A DNA stretch of 20,884 bases, taken from assembly GCA_000226015.1 (NCBI GenBank), contig JH155328.1, forward strand, positions 1 to 20,884. Reading direction: 5' to 3'. A program made the translations under genes and the position numbers. This document shows positions 1 through 10,221 of this stretch, in pieces (positions within the stretch are counted from its first letter, which is position 1; the number at the start of each line of letters is the position of its first letter). A model generated the notes under the pieces. It had not been told where the DNA came from. It saw nothing but the letters and a program-made list of their open reading frames with translations, and did not search any database. Source of the stretch: Mnemiopsis leidyi (lineage: Eukaryota; Ctenophora; Tentaculata; Lobata; Bolinopsidae).

Positions 1-256
1 CTATTAGGGCAATTGAACCTGATTGTTTGCCTTAATTACATTTAATTACAAGTTTAATTATTTGATTTAGAGTTTTTAAGATATTTTTAGAATTAAGATG
101 TGATGATGCTGGCGTCATTATGATTTATTTATTTATTTATTTTAACCCCGCTAGCCTTCCATCAAGTTCCTTGCAAAGAAGTATCAACTCACAGTGCCAC
201 TGTAAAATTCATTTTTAAACTGTTATATATGAATGAAGATATATTTATTGATTTGT
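1..256 (+). mobile_element. 3' tail of a CR1/L2-like LINE (cut by window edge)
   Basis: This stretch is the inverted, almost identical counterpart of 9090-9341, which directly follows the stop codon of the LINE ORF on the minus strand. It is therefore the 3' untranslated tail of another copy of the same element, here on the + strand. Paired positions add up to 9342. The only difference I see is at 105 (G here, A in the other copy). It contains an (ATTT)n tract near 123-144 and ends around TTATTGATTTGT at 245-256, after which the two copies diverge. Any coding part lies outside the window. Confidence 0.85.
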
Positions 257-306
257 ATTTATTATGTGTTAATTACACCTGTACCCAGGCCTTAACAGTT
301 ATGATA

Positions 307-397
307 CTGAAGGGGCTTCTGGAAGATTCTAAATCTTATAACGGAGACCCTCCTCATTTAACCCTTAATCACGGTTTTGGTTTAATGTAGGCTGAGT
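307..397 (+). repeat. Dispersed repeat, copy 1 (inverted partner at 17843-17932)
   Basis: It starts CTGAAGGGGC and ends GGCTGAGT. About 70 of the first 80 bases agree by eye with the reverse complement of 17843-17932. It lies upstream of the first KMT2 exon seen here. I do not recognise the family: it could be a SINE, MITE or solo terminal fragment. No target duplication was identified. Confidence 0.6.
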
Positions 398-518
398 CAT
401 TCGGCTGAGTCGACCGAGGATTTATCCAAGTAGCCTGTTATGATGATGGAAATTTTGTGTTAGATAATTTCTGTGATCAGTTATTTTATCTAGTTTTATC
501 ATCACGTGATCTGTGCAG

Positions 519-3500
519 GACGAAGAGTTGGATGATGAGCAAGTGGAGAGGAAGAACAAGAGGAAGTGTGATAGACCTACAATCGTACAGTCCCCGGCTA
601 AGTCCCTCTCTTCCAGACACAGTCCGGTTAAAACTCCTCTAAGAGTGGTCAGTATCTCTTGCAAGATATATCCTAGATATATCCAAGTATCTTCTGCAAA
701 ATATCGCAAGTTTCATTTGGAGGAAATTGCCAATTAAATGCCCATAGACCATGAACATTTCATCTTTCTTATTTCTGACCCTGTTCAAGATCATAGCCCA
801 AAGTTTTGTTCGTGATCATTTAAAACTATTTTCTACGTTGATTCAAATTTAAAACTTTCCAGAAGTCCGTACAGAGCAGCGCCGTCAAGTTGAAACTGCA
901 AATTTCGCAATCTAACAACAGAACTTACATCAGGTAAAATCTTTGATTTTCTTTATCGAGCCTGAAGTTAAGTCTATGACAGAGAGAACGGTATTCGTGG
1001 GGAAGTGCCTTAAAGTTGTCTTGACACGTGATTTAAACCTTAAAGCAAGGAGGTGTCTCCAAATTTTTATGCCGCATTATTTAATTGATTAATTCTCAAG
1101 TTCAAATTTTCTGTTATTCAGATGTCACCGCAAAGAACGAGATCCCAGCGAGAAAACTTTCCCCGTCTTTATTGTCTCCACCGAGGATGGGGTGTACGTT
1201 GAAACGGACGATGCAGATGGTAAGGCTGCTACATTTCAAACACAAGAAAATATCTTGTAAAGGTCCATGAGTTAGTGTAAACTTATTAAGGAGGAGGGCA
1301 TATGATGAGTCGCGCAGGGGTCCTGAAATCGGCGGGACATGTGCCGCTGACTATACTATCAGATTGAGACCCAGGGGGTTTCTCTGTATATAGGATAAAG
1401 CGCTATCTGATGCCCCTCTCTCACAGTCAAGTTTCGTCTATCTTATCTGTAATAACAGGCTGAGTTCAAACTAACTATTTGCAGATGCGTGGACAATAAT
1501 AAGCACACTACTGCAGAGGATAAGGAGTTCAAAGCACCAGTCGGTGCTTCACGGTCTAGCCATGTGGACATTAGGTATTCCATTTCCTAACTTTTTTTCT
1601 CCAGATATAATCACGCCTGTTGTTCTGACACTTATTTAACGATGACATACAGTTGTATCTTTGCCCATTTCAGTATTTCCGCTCTACCCCTTACCCCATT
1701 TCATCATTTACCATTCCCTCTGTATTCCCTAACCACTCTCCATGACCCCACTCTCCATGACCCCACTTTCTGACTCCACTCATTTACACCACTCTCCATG
1801 ACCCCACTCCCCATGACCCCACTTATTTACCCCACTTTCTGACCCCACTTTTTCCAGCCCACGACTCGGTGGTACACATAATCGAGCAGCTGCCCAACAC
1901 GCACCGTCTTGAAGAGTACAGTTTCCACTTCCCGGAACACGGCCCACAGCGGGCACACATGAGCAGGATCCTGCCGGTACCTCCTGGGGGCTGTGCTAGG
2001 ACCATGCCCGTTGTCAGGTACTTAACGTTATTAAAATATTTACATTGCTTAACCTTAACATTATTAACGTCAACATTGTTAACTCAGTTGTCAGGTTCTT
2101 AACTTTATTTACATTGTTAACTTGGTGGATGTGAGAATTGCGAATTAATTTTCACTGTTTATTTAAAAAATAATATGCACTAATTGTTTGTTTTGCAATT
2201 TTGTGGAGGTGGATTATTATTATTGATTGTAAAATGTGATTTTTCACACTGTTTCGTTACAACTTTTTCTATTAGTTCCAACTATTTCTGAAAAAAAATC
2301 CTATCTATTATTTCAGGAAGTCTTACATCGATCAGTTCGCCTTTTTGAACCACCCAAACCGCAACATAAAACCTCCGAGTATAGACGACGGTAGATTAGC
2401 GGTTGCTATGGGAGATAGTGTTAATCTCTACAACAGGTCAGTTCTTAGTTCTTCAGCTTGCTTGTTTGCTTTATTTTGTTCGTCAGTTTGGTTGTTTGCT
2501 TTATTTTGTTTGTCATTTTATTGTTCGTTTTATTTTGTTTGTCATTTTATTGTTCGTTTTATTTTGTTCGTCAGTTTATTGTCAGGTTTCTTTTGATAGT
2601 GAGCTTGCATGTTGGTTTATAGTTTGTTCGTTAGTTTTTTTTCAAAATTTCATAATTTCTATCCCTTCATTGTTTATTTGTTCAGTGATTTGAAGTATTT
2701 TTTGTCGGATCTAGTGTCAGATTGTTTGTCAGATAATCTAATTCTATTTTAAATTGTTCATATAATCTAACCCACCCCCTCCCCAGACGTACGACCTCGC
2801 TGGGTGACCTGCCCATGGCAATGCGATATCGACACATCATGCGAACAGTTAAAGAAGTTCTGTGTGTTTGTCCTAGCATCATCCACGGTAGAGGTCTCTA
2901 CTGCATGCAGGTCTGTCTGTCTGTTCGTCTGTTCGTTTGTCCGTGTTTATCTTAATGTAGGGTTTGCAATGCCTGGTAATGTATATCGTGTCACGTGGAG
3001 TAGGACTTTCATAAAAACTTAAGCACAATTTAGTATAAAACAAGCGAGCAGTATTGTTAGGTCTAGTCTAATTTACATATACTTTATATTTGAGTATCTC
3101 GCACATCTCACACACATCACACTCACACCCTGTATAAACTGCAGGATATCTCTATGGGTGAGATGATTATAGAGTACAGTGGGACCCTGATCCGGCCTGG
3201 ACTATGTGACATAAGAGAGAAATACTACGACAGCAAGGTTTGTTCCATGTTCTCGAGTTGGTAAACTTCTCTTTAATATCTGAAATTTTTTTAGTACAGA
3301 GCTATTTTCTGCTGTTCATGTAACCCTTCTTTGATCTTATAAGATCGATCATCTGAATGATGTGACACTTTCAGGGTATCGGCAGTTACATGTTCCGTAT
3401 AGATCGACACGAGGTTGTGGACGCCACGATGTCTGGTTCCATGGCACGGTTCATCAACCACTCCTGCGATCCCAACTGTTACTCTCGTATCATCAATGTT

Positions 3501-3829
3501 GAGGGGAAGAAGAAGATCATCATCTTCGCGGAGCGGAACATCGTCAGGGGGGAGGAGTTGACATACGATTATAAGGTTTGTGTTGTTGCTCTTGTTGTAA
3601 GAGTTGATATACGTTTTAGTAGCTTTGTTGATTTTCTCTGTAGACTTGAAAATGCGTTTTTCAGGAGACTTTTCATAAAATATTTCGAACTGGCACGTTC
3701 ATATTCATTAAATCAAATTATTTGATTAATAGTAGTGTTAAAAGTATTAAAATTATTCAGTTCCCGTCTGAAGACGTGAAGATACCTTGCTTGTGTGGAA
3801 CAGAGAAATGTAGGAAGTGGATGAACTAA
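519..3829 (+). CDS. KMT2: KMT2 (MLL1/2, Trithorax-type) H3K4 methyltransferase, C-terminal part, 10 exons
   Basis: Nuclear SET-domain enzyme that methylates histone H3 lysine 4 within the COMPASS/WRAD complex. Exons: 519-647, 863-933, 1122-1219, 1485-1574, 1858-2017, 2317-2436, 2787-2910, 3145-3237, 3375-3575, 3761-3829. Together they give 384 in-phase residues plus stop. Order seen: a basic Ser-rich stretch (1-79); FYRC domain (about 80-165, from [11 protein letters not shown] through [11 protein letters not shown]); Win-type motif GCARTM (174-179), the WDR5-binding arginine motif of the family; SET domain (about 246-362) with [21 protein letters not shown] and EELTYDYK; and a post-SET zinc motif, [13 protein letters not shown], at the very C terminus. 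No FYRN domain directly precedes FYRC, which favours the KMT2A/B (Trx) class over KMT2C/D; that is inference. The first exon and its weak acceptor are the least certain part. The N-terminal bulk of the protein lies upstream of the window. Confidence 0.93.
1731..1855 (+). repeat. Pyrimidine-rich minisatellite in KMT2 intron 4
   Basis: Irregular tandem units of CCACTCTCCATGACCC and CCCCACTTTCTGACCCC occupy the last ~125 bases of the intron and run straight into the acceptor TTTTTCCAG at 1849-1857. The array in effect forms an extended polypyrimidine tract for exon 5. Confidence 0.8.
2451..2590 (+). repeat. T-rich minisatellite in KMT2 intron 6
   Basis: About four imperfect units of roughly 30 bp built from TTGTTCGTTTTATTTTG plus TTTGTCATTTTA begin about 15 bases after the exon 6 donor (GT at 2437). 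The long + strand open frames here are repeat translation, not genes. Confidence 0.8.
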
Positions 3830-4520
3830 CTGTAGGTAACGATAGTTAACGCTATCACGGTTTTAGGGACTGAAGATTGGGAACCTTCTTCAGATTGGAA
3901 TCAGAATGTTTGGTTTTAGTAATGCCAGCCTCAGTGCATGTTTAGAACTTGATATTTAACGTTATTTTCAGCGAGCCCGGCAACTCTCCTTTATGCTGAT
4001 ATTTTTTAACATGGCTGAAAAGATAAATAAAGCATTTTTATCTTTTGTAAATAGTTAATTATCTTGATATTTGATAATATAACCAATTTAAATAGTTTTA
4101 GATTGTCAACTATTTTATTCTTGACCAATTACTCAAAACGAAATATTGTTGGGAACCACTTCTCTCATTCCTAGTCGTATTTCTTTCTATCATGTTTTTA
4201 ATGTTAACTATTAAGTTTCAGTTTTAACTTATTGCTAAGTTGTTAATGCGTGTATTGTATGCGTCGTGTCGTCTTCCGGTCGAGCCTGAGTTTGTTGAAT
4301 TTTTATAGATTTTTTTCTTTCACATGCTTCTAATTTTCAGATGCTACTAAAATATTGTGCTTCCTCAGTTCGTTTTTAGTTGTATAATTTTGGTATTTTC
4401 AAAAATTGATGTTTCGTTTTCCTGTCCACAAATGAGCTTATTCGTATCAAATTACACATTGATTGATCTAGTTATACTGGAAATTTCTAACTCTTTTTCA
4501 CTGTGAATACTACAAAACGA
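3830..4520 (+). other. Intergenic: KMT2 3' UTR and poly(A) signal, then AT-rich spacer
   Basis: AATAAA at 4026-4031, about 200 bases past the KMT2 stop, is the best poly(A) signal. The remainder to 4520 is AT-rich with no coding pattern or repeat that I can support. Confidence 0.55.
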
Positions 4521-4588
4521 CACGTGACAGCTCCTTAAAAACACGTGACAGCTCCTTAAAAACACGTGACAACACTTAAGCACGTGAC
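4521..4588 (+). promoter_or_regulatory. Array of four CACGTGAC E-boxes immediately upstream of NDUFV2
   Basis: CACGTGAC occurs at 4521, 4542, 4563 and 4581 (spacing 21, 21 and 18 bp), all in the same orientation, ending 14 bases before the start codon at 4603. The first two 21-bp periods are a direct repeat of CACGTGACAGCTCCTTAAAA. CACGTGAC is the classic site of bHLH-zip factors (USF, MITF/TFE, Myc/Max). That this is the NDUFV2 promoter, and which factor binds, is inference from position. Confidence 0.7.
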
Positions 4589-4602
4589 CACATTATAGCG
4601 CG

Positions 4603-6389
<1,787 letters not shown>

Positions 6390-6867
6390 AGTTGGAGTTT
6401 GGAACTCTTTTTTGTTATCCGTGCCCTTCAATTGAACTTGAACTGAGAGTTTTTTGCTGCTGGTACATGGTTCAATCCTTTTGGGAAAATGAAGTAACGA
6501 GCTCAACCTATGTGATCATTATTTTTGAAATTAGTTGTTATTTGGTACTTCCCCTAGAACTAGAAGTAGAACTATTTTGAGGAATTGATTGAATTGTTGC
6601 AGAACGCGCTCATACACATGAATAAGTGAATAAGTGAAACATTCTTCTAGTCACAGTGAAACATTCTTCTAGTCACAGTTCCGTTAAATACGGAATACTG
6701 ATAACTAAAAGTGAAATGAAACTTACTTTAATGTTAAAACGCGTGATTAAGTGAGACACTTTGTAAATAGTCTAAATTTTCCGGGATACCCGTCAGTGAG
6801 CGGTATTTATGATTATATTAATTGTGGAGTTTTTCTTGTTTCTGTAAATCACAAACTTGAAACTTGA
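6390..6867 (+). other. NDUFV2 3' flank with a 22-bp tandem duplication
   Basis: This is AT-rich downstream sequence. GTGAAACATTCTTCTAGTCA occurs twice in tandem around 6635-6678. I find no AATAAA or ATTAAA here; the first AATAAA after the stop is at 6958-6963, inside a small transposon. Confidence 0.5.
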
Positions 6868-7014
6868 TTGTCGCGGTGATACCCGCCCCTTGCAGCTCAA
6901 ACTCAAAGCTACCGTTTCGTTGTCTGACTTTGTCTGACCCTCATTCGGAGCGAATAGAATAAAATGGCGCTGCTGTACAACCGTTTCGTTAGAACGGCGG
7001 ACCGTTCTCATCAA
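6868..7014 (-). mobile_element. M1-family mini-transposon, interrupted by an M2 copy
   Basis: It starts TTGTCGCGGTGATACCCG and ends CTCATCAA, matching the two ends of family M1 (compare 7057-7130). The middle is split at CCGTTTCG by the M2 copy at 6920-6980. No clean target duplication remains, so it is an older copy. Confidence 0.7.
6920..6980 (+). mobile_element. M2-family mini-transposon (61 bp), nested in an M1 copy
   Basis: It begins TTGTCTGACTTTGTCTGACC and ends GCTGCTGTACAA. Exact 8-bp flanking duplication CCGTTTCG at 6912-6919 and 6981-6988. It carries AATAAA at 6958-6963. Confidence 0.85.
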
Positions 7015-7056
7015 ATTCAATTACAAACACGACCAACTCCAAGAGCCAGCTCCACA

Positions 7057-7130
7057 TTGTCGAGATGTTACCCGACCCGCGCGCGGCTCGCAGTTTTCGT
7101 TAGAACGTTAGACGGATGTCATCTCGTCAA
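7057..7130 (-). mobile_element. M1-family mini-transposon (74 bp)
   Basis: The ends TTGTCGAGATG...CATCTCGTCAA form an imperfect terminal inverted repeat. Exact 8-bp duplication GCTCCACA at 7049-7056 and 7131-7138. This is the most complete M1 copy in the window. Confidence 0.9.
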
Positions 7131-7138
7131 GCTCCACA

Positions 7139-7338
7139 AAGGTGCTGCGTGGTAGGCCAAACGCGGCGTTGGGTTATATGCTCCTGCTTGCTGCTGCTAA
7201 TGCTGAATGCGGCAGCCCCTTGACTTAATGATATAGATAGTCGTCTGGTTCCCATAAATTTTATTCTTTGTTCATGCAATTAAGTATTCGTGGAGCTTTT
7301 TACTCTTCAGAAAAATGAGGTAGGGCGCAGCGCTAGCC
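7139..7338. other. Spacer within the mini-transposon cluster
   Basis: No gene or resolvable element seen. It contains GCTGCTGCTAATGCTGAATG and ordinary AT-rich sequence. Confidence 0.4.
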
Positions 7339-7416
7339 TTGTCTGACTTCGTCCGACCCTCATTCGAAGCGAATAGAGGGGAATAAAATGACAGGAGGGT
7401 GCGCGCTGCCGTACAA
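7339..7416 (+). mobile_element. M2-family mini-transposon (78 bp)
   Basis: It begins TTGTCTGACTTCGTCCGACC and ends GCTGCCGTACAA. Exact 8-bp duplication CGCTAGCC at 7331-7338 and 7417-7424. Confidence 0.9.
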
Positions 7417-7448
7417 CGCTAGCCACAGGGCTTGGGGCTTTGCTTTGC

Positions 7449-7512
7449 TTGTACAGCAGCGGCTCGCGCACCATCCCGTCGTTTTATTCTCTATTCGCTT
7501 CGAATGAGGGTC
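7449..7512 (-). mobile_element. M2-family mini-transposon, end degraded
   Basis: TTGTACAGCAGCGGC through CTATTCGCTTCGAATGAGGG is M2 in reverse, but the expected GTCGGACGAAGTCAGACAA end is replaced after GGGTCA. It is followed by GATTACTCTAACCAGAGCCC, a motif seen again in reverse near 8704-8720, which hints at a further unresolved family. Confidence 0.65.
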
Positions 7513-7547
7513 AGATTACTCTAACCAGAGCCCTAGCCCTTTTGCGC

Positions 7548-7605
7548 TTGTAGGTTGATAACCTACTGTCGCGGCCATCACGCGCTGTCACGCATCGCCC
7601 GTTGA
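7548..7605 (+). mobile_element. M3-family mini-transposon, short form (58 bp)
   Basis: It begins TTGTAGGTTGATAACCTAC and ends CATCGCCCGTTGA, lacking the middle seen at 8154-8251. Exact 8-bp duplication TTTTGCGC at 7540-7547 and 7606-7613. Confidence 0.88.
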
Positions 7606-7666
7606 TTTTGCGCGCGCGTAGCCGTAAGTGTTGCCATGCTACACGTTGCATAGCCCATAGCGAAGC

Positions 7667-7747
7667 TTGTAGGTTGATAACCTACTGTCGCGGCCATCAC
7701 GCGCTGTCACGTATTTCAAGAAATTCTAGACGCGCATCGCCCGTTGA
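7667..7747 (+). mobile_element. M3-family mini-transposon (81 bp)
   Basis: Same ends as 7548-7605, with part of the internal AAGAAATTCTAGACGCG segment. The flanks AGCGAAGC and AGCGATCA agree only partly, so the duplication is decayed or the copy was rearranged. Confidence 0.8.
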
Positions 7748-7795
7748 AGCGATCAAGCGCGCGGCCGAGCAGCGTGAGACAACGTAAGTTGTAAG

Positions 7796-7854
7796 TTGAC
7801 GAGATTTTATCCGTCTAACGTTCTAGCTGCGTGAGTCGGGTATCACCGCGACAA
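7796..7854 (+). mobile_element. M1-family mini-transposon, short form (59 bp)
   Basis: It begins TTGACGAGATTTTATCCGTC and ends TATCACCGCGACAA. Exact 8-bp duplication GTTGTAAG at 7788-7795 and 7855-7862. It differs at two positions from the copy at 9031-9089. Confidence 0.9.
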
Positions 7855-7873
7855 GTTGTAAGTGCACCTTGCT

Positions 7874-7950
7874 TTGTACGGCAGCGCGCACCCTCCTGTC
7901 ATTCTATTCCCTCTATTCGCTTCGAATGAGGGTCGGACGAAGTCAGACAA
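7874..7950 (-). mobile_element. M2-family mini-transposon (77 bp)
   Basis: TTGTACGGCAGCGCGC through GACGAAGTCAGACAA, a full-length reverse copy. Flanks ACCTTGCT (7866-7873) and ACCTTGCA (7951-7958) match at 7 of 8 positions. Confidence 0.85.
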
Positions 7951-7972
7951 ACCTTGCAAAGCCAACATAGTC

Positions 7973-8042
7973 TTGACGAGATTATATCCGTCTACCGTTC
8001 TCGTTCAGCTTAAGCTGCGTGAGTCGGGTATCACCGCGACAA
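7973..8042 (+). mobile_element. M1-family mini-transposon (70 bp)
   Basis: TTGACGAGATTATATCCGTC through TATCACCGCGACAA, with a longer middle than the 59-bp copies. Exact 8-bp duplication ACATAGTC at 7965-7972 and 8043-8050. Confidence 0.9.
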
Positions 8043-8135
8043 ACATAGTCCTGTGTGCTGTGGAGTGTGGCTCGCGCTGCGTTCGCACTATCGGGATCAC
8101 GCACATGTGTGAGCTTTTTGTGTCGCGCGTCTGTC

Positions 8136-8307
8136 TTGTCTGACGTTCGACCCTTGTAGGTTGATAACCTACTGTCGCGGCCATCACGCGCTGTCACGCA
8201 TTTCTGGCCCATGGCCTGGCGAAGAAATTCTAAACGCGCATCGCCCGTTGATTCGACCCTCATTCGATGCAAATAAAAAACGCGCGGAAGGGTGCGCTGC
8301 TGTACAA
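8136..8307 (+). mobile_element. M2-family mini-transposon split by an M3 insertion
   Basis: TTGTCTGACGTTCGACCC at 8136-8153 resumes as TTCGACCCTCATTCGATGC at 8252 and ends GCTGCTGTACAA at 8307. The gap is exactly the M3 copy 8154-8251 plus its duplicated TTCGACCC. The flanks have decayed: CGTCTGTC on the left, GCG then another M3 copy on the right. Confidence 0.85.
8154..8251 (+). mobile_element. M3-family mini-transposon, long form (98 bp), nested in M2
   Basis: TTGTAGGTTGATAACCTAC through GCATCGCCCGTTGA. Exact 8-bp duplication TTCGACCC at 8146-8153 and 8252-8259, which is M2 sequence, so this copy inserted into M2. Confidence 0.92.
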
Positions 8308-8310
8308 GCG

Positions 8311-8402
8311 TTCAACGGGCGATGCGCGTCTAGAATTTCTTCGCCAGGCCAGAAATGCGTGACAGCGCGTGATGGCCGCGACAGTAGGTTATCAACCTAC
8401 AA
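8311..8402 (-). mobile_element. M3-family mini-transposon (about 92 bp), inserted at the end of M2
   Basis: TTCAACGGGCGATGCGCG through GGTTATCAACCTACAA, inverted relative to 8154-8251. Duplication TACAAGCG at 8303-8310 and 8403-8410 (9 bp if the following T is counted). The first five duplicated bases are the terminus of the M2 copy. Confidence 0.9.
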
Positions 8403-8490
8403 TACAAGCGTCCGTTCTAATTTTGCACTAAGCTTGCACAGAGATATACGTGTTAATGGTTTAGCAACTGGTTAGGTGAAAGGGTTGGAT

Positions 8491-8604
8491 AAACGGGCGC
8501 GGCATTGCGCGTCTATAATTTTTTCGAAATTCATTGTTCATGTCGCCAGGCCAGAAATGCGTAAGAGCGCGTGATGGCCGCGACAGTAGGTTATCAACCT
8601 ACAA
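8491..8604 (-). mobile_element. M3-family mini-transposon, diverged
   Basis: AAACGGGCGCGGCATTGCGC through AGTAGGTTATCAACCTACAA. It has about 20 extra internal bases compared with 8311-8402 and a damaged left end; no duplication found. Confidence 0.75.
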
Positions 8605-8723
8605 GGCCAAGGGTACTCGGACGGAGTCAACTTAATCAATGCAAGGATTTGCTAAACCAGTTCAGTCCAACCAAGTGCTTACGCGACGCGCGCAAAAGTG
8701 AAAAGGGCTCTGGTTAGAGCAAC

Positions 8724-8783
8724 TTGTCACAATCGCGGTGATACCCAACTCTCGCAGTTCAAAGACAAATATAATCTCGTCAA
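8724..8783 (-). mobile_element. M1-family mini-transposon (60 bp)
   Basis: TTGTCACAATCGCGGTGAT through AATATAATCTCGTCAA. Exact 8-bp duplication AGAGCAAC at 8716-8723 and 8784-8791. The ACAA after TTGTC departs from the other copies. Confidence 0.85.
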
Positions 8784-8825
8784 AGAGCAACAAAAGGGCT
8801 TTAATTAGAATAACCAAGGACTTTC

Positions 8826-8882
8826 TTGTCGAGGTGTTACCTGAATCGCGCGCGGCTTGCCGTTTGCTGCTTTCCTCGTTAA
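8826..8882 (-). mobile_element. M1-family mini-transposon, diverged
   Basis: TTGTCGAGGTGTTACC through CTTTCCTCGTTAA keeps both M1 ends in altered form. No flanking duplication seen, and the right boundary is approximate. Confidence 0.55.
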
Positions 8883-9030
8883 AACGGTGCTCTAACCAAA
8901 GCCCTCTCGCGCGCACCACAAAAGGTGACTGGAAAATAAGGTAGCTCGTTTTATTCTACTATTTCTTTTTCAAATCAATCAAACAAGTACATTTTTCGTA
9001 CCATTGATACATCATGAAACAAATCAATAA

Positions 9031-9089
9031 TTGACGAGATTATATCCGTCTAACGTTCTAACTGCGTGAGTCGGGTATCACCGCGACAA
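9031..9089 (+). mobile_element. M1-family mini-transposon (59 bp) inserted in the LINE tail
   Basis: TTGACGAGATTATATCCGTC through TATCACCGCGACAA. Exact 8-bp duplication ATCAATAA at 9023-9030 and 9090-9097. The uninterrupted LINE tail at 1-256 shows the empty site: it contains a single TTATTGAT at 245-252. Confidence 0.93.
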
Positions 9090-9349
9090 ATCAATAAATA
9101 TATCTTCATTCATATATAACAGTTTAAAAATGAATTTTACAGTGGCACTGTGAGTTGATACTTCTTTGCAAGGAACTTGATGGAAGGCTAGCGGGGTTAA
9201 AATAAATAAATAAATAAATCATAATGACGCCAGCATTATCACATCTTAATTCTAAAAATATCTTAAAAACTCTAAATCAAATAATTAAACTTGTAATTAA
9301 ATGTAATTAAGGCAAACAATCAGGTTCAATTGCCCTAATAGATGTTAAT

Positions 9350-10021
9350 TCACTTCTTTTTAGCAACCAAAGGGTTATCTTTTAGAAAACTGTTATGCTT
9401 TATCTTGTTGTCCAAGTAACTTCCACCATCAATACGATTCAAAACTTCATCCGAAACATCCCAATAATGCCCACCGCCAAAAGTCCCAAGGGCTCTATAT
9501 TTACTCTTAAAAATCTCTAGATTACTTTTAAAAACATTGAAAGATGATGCGGTTTTCACTTCAATAGGTAGCTTATTCCAAGACGAAATTACTCTTTCGC
9601 TGATAGAGTTTCTCTTAATACGCTTAATCTTAGAAGATTTACTAGTTCCTGGTTTAGAAACTGAATTTAGTCCAGACCTACTAAAATTAAAAACACCAGC
9701 AAGTTGGGATAAGCCCTGGCTAGCTTTGTAAACTTCAATCAGGTCACCTCTAGAGCGTCTCTCAGCGAGAGTGGTCAGCTGAAGAATCTGCAGTTGCTCA
9801 GAGTAAGGAAGGAAGCCTACCTCTTCAATCATCCTAGTAAAGCGCCTCTGGACGCTCTCAATCCTCAAAATTTGAGACCAGTTTCCATGCTCTGCTGCAG
9901 GATTCCAAAGCTGAACCCTTACCATTAATGATCTTTCTCTACTGATCAAATTTCTGGAGATCCAACACAACATTTGGTTAGCTTTCCTTATACACGATTC
10001 AATCTGGTCATTCCAAAGCAA
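9350..10021 (-). pseudogene. LINE reverse transcriptase, thumb and C-terminal fragment
   Basis: 223 codons with typical CR1/L2-group sequence: LWNDQIESCIRKANQMLCW, NPAAEHG, SVQRRFTRMIE, LTTLAERRSRGDLIEVYK, SSWNKLPIEV, ending PLVAKKK. Between residues 35 and 36 (about 9916), the LYKxLVRPxLEY-type segment that family members usually carry is absent; the flanking MVR and VQLWNP are joined directly, so this looks like a small in-frame deletion. It is not an independent gene: the upstream RT core is in another frame behind stops. Confidence 0.88.
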
Positions 10022-10221
10022 GGTGCAAGAAGTAAGAACACCTAGATCTTTTTCTTAAACAGTTTTATTTAATTTAAAATCATCTAATTCATAGTCCAAA
10101 TGTTTATTATCATTAAATTCTAGATGTAGTACTTTACATTTACTGGTATTGAATTCAAGAAGCCATTTCCTTTCCCAGTCTCCCAACTTTTGATATCATT
10201 ATCAACTACACTCTTGTCTGA

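Noticed and set aside
2345-2693. ORFs rich in LFALFCS / FYFVCHF repeats resembling membrane segments
   Set aside because: They read through the end of KMT2 exon 6 and then a T-rich minisatellite in the intron; the hydrophobicity is a by-product of poly-T codons.
8161-8475. Open frames of 93-104 codons in the mini-transposon cluster, both strands
   Set aside because: They run across several nested elements and their target duplications, and no conserved protein pattern is visible. GC-rich sequence simply has few stops.
7548-8604. Repeated TTGTAGGTTGATAACCTAC units looked at first like a CRISPR array
   Set aside because: Units occur in both orientations, vary in length, lack even spacing and carry 8-bp target duplications; the surrounding genes are animal genes with introns.
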